DNA of 36,491 bases from a gamma proteobacterium L18 (lineage in GTDB: Bacteria; Pseudomonadota; Gammaproteobacteria; Pseudomonadales; Pseudomonadaceae). The translations under genes and the position numbers were made by a program. Location of the stretch: contig KI547173.1 of assembly GCA_000497835.1 (NCBI GenBank), positions 39,782-76,272 on the forward strand, in the 5' to 3' direction. Below the pieces are notes generated by a model that was not told the DNA's origin, ran no database searches, and worked only from the letters and a program-made list of their open reading frames with translations. Below are positions 35,258 to 36,491 of this stretch, in pieces; the first letter of the stretch is position 1, and every line of letters begins with the position of its first letter.

Positions 35258-35315
35258 AGATCACGGAAAAAACCTTCCGAAATCTCCACCGCCGCCGCCA
35301 CCGCCAAAAAAATGA
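35205..35315 (+). CDS. Polyproline micropeptide overlapping the three-TM gene
   Basis: This 36-codon frame starts ATG AGC AAT CAA AAG, then eight prolines, a basic linker (MRFVKDHGKNLPKS), seven prolines and two lysines before TGA. AGGAG lies 10 bases upstream, inside the three-TM gene. The overlap of 53 bases and the site suggest coupled translation. A seven- to eight-proline run would be expected to need EF-P. No signal peptide or membrane helix is present. It resembles no named family; proline-rich ligands of SH3- or WW-like domains are one analogy. Expression is inferred. Confidence 0.5.
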   Translation: MSNQKPPPPPPPPMRFVKDHGKNLPKSPPPPPPPKK

Positions 35316-35709
35316 TCCACGGGACGCAGACATGATTTGTCTGCTGTCCTTAGATGGCGTTGATGAGCAGTCGCGAGTGGAGCGTGTGGCGAGGAAGGAG
35401 AGTTGAGAGAGGTCACCTGGGGGCGGCGTGGGTGGCGTATCAGTAACGGGATTTATGCCGGCCATCTCCGCGTGAGTGTCGATGGCTTGGGCCTGTCGAT
35501 ATAAAACTGCTGAGATGAGCTCGACCACTGCGAAGAATGCCCGAGCCCTGATGGCCGGCGCTGGTCGTTTGATTCACATGATCGGTACGGGACTGACCCA
35601 GTTGCACTGCTTCTGTATGGGAGCGTTAGACGCTTAAGAAAGTGCTGAAGGCTCACAACGACTCCCGCCGCCTCGTATCTTCCAACGCCTGCCCCAGCCT
35701 AAATAGCCG
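35316..35709. other. Gap with a strong stem-loop and no recognised gene
   Basis: Directly after the micro-ORF the hairpin ggac-gcagaca-tgatt-tgtctgc-(t)-gtcc (35322-35349) could end its transcript, although it lacks a T-run. The remaining 350 bases hold only short frames; the minus-strand frame at 35139-35528 that contains PPTPPPG is low-complexity and unrecognised. I see no gene I can support. Confidence 0.5.
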
Positions 35710-36167
35710 TCAGTAATCATCCCAGTCGTCATAATGCTCGTCGGACTCAGGCTGACCATCCTCGCACTGGAGGTCTTCCGTTATGAATCTGAAACGACAA
35801 ACCTTATGCCTGACCAGCGTGTCAGGAACGTACTCAATCGCAGGCGTCTGCGATGGGGGCTGCTAAGCAAATCATCTAGGTTCGTGAAAGCAGTTCGAGG
35901 CTCGAGTGAAGCCACCACCGCATGATTAAAAAGGGTCAGGTTAGTGCCTTTCCGCACTTGAGCGATTCGAACAGTACACCGTCGAGCAGCGAGTCGAATT
36001 GCGTAGCTAGGTACTCCGCCATGACTTGGGTAGCCAGGTATTCGTGTTCCTGGTTCGGAAGCACTGGTACGGTGATTTTTTGCGTGGAGCGTTTTCAAGA
36101 AGATGCGCCTAGCTTCCATTGAACGAATCAAATCGAGGGGGTTCGATAGGATAGTTCATATTGTGAA
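35710..36167 (-). pseudogene. Decayed RES-domain toxin gene (multiple frameshifts)
   Basis: Read on the minus strand across three frames, the RES (NAD-degrading) toxin C-terminal half is visible: SMEARRIFLKTLH, then KITVPVLPNQEHEYLATQVM and FESLKCGK, then TNLTLFNHAVVASLEP, then TPAIEYVPDTLVRHKVCRFR, ending DEHYDDWDDY and TGA at 35710. The frame changes fall at an A6 run (36076-36081), near 35946 (one G missing) and at a C5 run (35855-35859). The N-terminal half is absent, replaced by the divergent lipoprotein gene. No matching Xre antitoxin lies upstream. The protein is surely not made as one chain. Confidence 0.7.
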
Positions 36168-36178
36168 GGTGTTTCTAA

Positions 36179-36454
36179 ATGACAAAAGCAATTATGTTGC
36201 CTCTGCTATTGGCTGCTGCACTCGGGATGGCCGGCTGTGATAAGACCTCTGAAGATCATGTGCAGGATGCCAACAAGCACGAACAAAAGTCCGAGCAGAA
36301 ACAGGCTGACGGAAAATCCAACGAGGCCGCTGACGAGAAAGCCGAGGCTCAGAAGGATTACGCGGAAGCTCACAAAGCCCGTGCTACCGAGGATCGGCAC
36401 CAAGCCCCTTCTTCAGCGGTGCCTAGTTATATCAAGGCTCCAGAAAAAAACTGA
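36179..36454 (+). CDS. Small Lys/Glu-rich lipoprotein
   Basis: The 91-residue protein has a lipoprotein signal peptide with lipobox LGMAGC and lipid site Cys20 (after MTKAIMLPLLLAAALG), then a highly charged, low-complexity helical tail (EHVQDANKHEQKSEQKQADG, AEAQKDYAEAHKARA) ending PSYIKAPEKN. GAAGGTG lies upstream of the ATG. It resembles small envelope-stress lipoproteins but no family is assigned. The start lies 12 bases beyond the RES remnant. Confidence 0.75.
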   Translation: MTKAIMLPLLLAAALGMAGCDKTSEDHVQDANKHEQKSEQKQADGKSNEAADEKAEAQKDYAEAHKARATEDRHQAPSSAVPSYIKAPEKN

Positions 36455-36491
36455 TATCGGCATCCGATTGTGTAAAGCGTCAGCGCAACGC

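Noticed and set aside
35139..35528. Minus-strand 129-codon frame with PPTPPPG
   Set aside because: It runs antisense through the end of the three-TM gene and the micro-ORF; it is low-complexity and lacks family features.
34051..36167. Xre-RES toxin-antitoxin pair formed by the HTH gene and the RES remnant
   Set aside because: They are 1.2 kb apart on opposite strands, and the HTH protein lacks the Xre/MbcA/ParS antitoxin C-terminal domain.

Overview
The window comes from a Pseudomonas chromosome, most likely the P. putida group. The evidence is the GC-rich codon use, the typical gene orders (miaB-phoH-ybeY-corC-lnt and thiD-thiE-hemL), the DUF1820 and DUF2788 proteins, and many REP-type palindromes of the 'gtgggaccgggcgaagctcggg' kind between genes.

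Bases 1 to about 20780 are core chromosome. On the minus strand lie miaB, phoH, ybeY, corC and lnt (tRNA modification, rRNA maturation, Mg/Co handling and lipoprotein acylation), then a Sel1-repeat protein and thiD-thiE-hemL (thiamine and tetrapyrrole synthesis). On the plus strand follow a DUF1820 protein, a 7TMR-DISM hybrid sensor kinase, an AidB-type acyl-CoA dehydrogenase, AMP nucleosidase and an RluE-type pseudouridine synthase. After these come a DUF2788 membrane protein, an Lrp/AsnC regulator, a probable small transcript with an intrinsic terminator, a DUF6515 protein, a FieF-like cation diffusion facilitator and a YceK-type lipoprotein.

At about 20398-20779 the native, GC-rich hrpB helicase gene begins. 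It carries a frameshift at the Walker A codons and stops right after its DEFH-box codons. Foreign sequence follows: hairpins, a hexamer tandem repeat, and then a complete but diverged hrpB (21088-23610) that could replace the broken one. From there to the window end the DNA is lower in GC and patchy, as expected of a genomic island. Its right end is not in the window.

The island cargo looks like a defence region. It holds a 1539-residue Avs4-like STAND NTPase with an N-terminal Mrr-type nuclease and an unusual tandem-repeat acidic insert, an orphan OLD-type ATPase-TOPRIM protein, and a small DEDDh exonuclease paired with an unknown gene. It also holds several unknown proteins, a regulator with two helix-turn-helix motifs, and a three-TM membrane protein whose 3' end overlaps a 36-codon polyproline micro-ORF. 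The right part holds a decayed RES-domain toxin gene and a small lipoprotein gene. No integrase, transposase, tRNA, rRNA or CRISPR array was seen.

The most interesting parts are the hrpB break with a spare hrpB copy, the repeat insert in the Avs4-like protein, and the three-TM/polyproline gene pair, which matches no system I can name.
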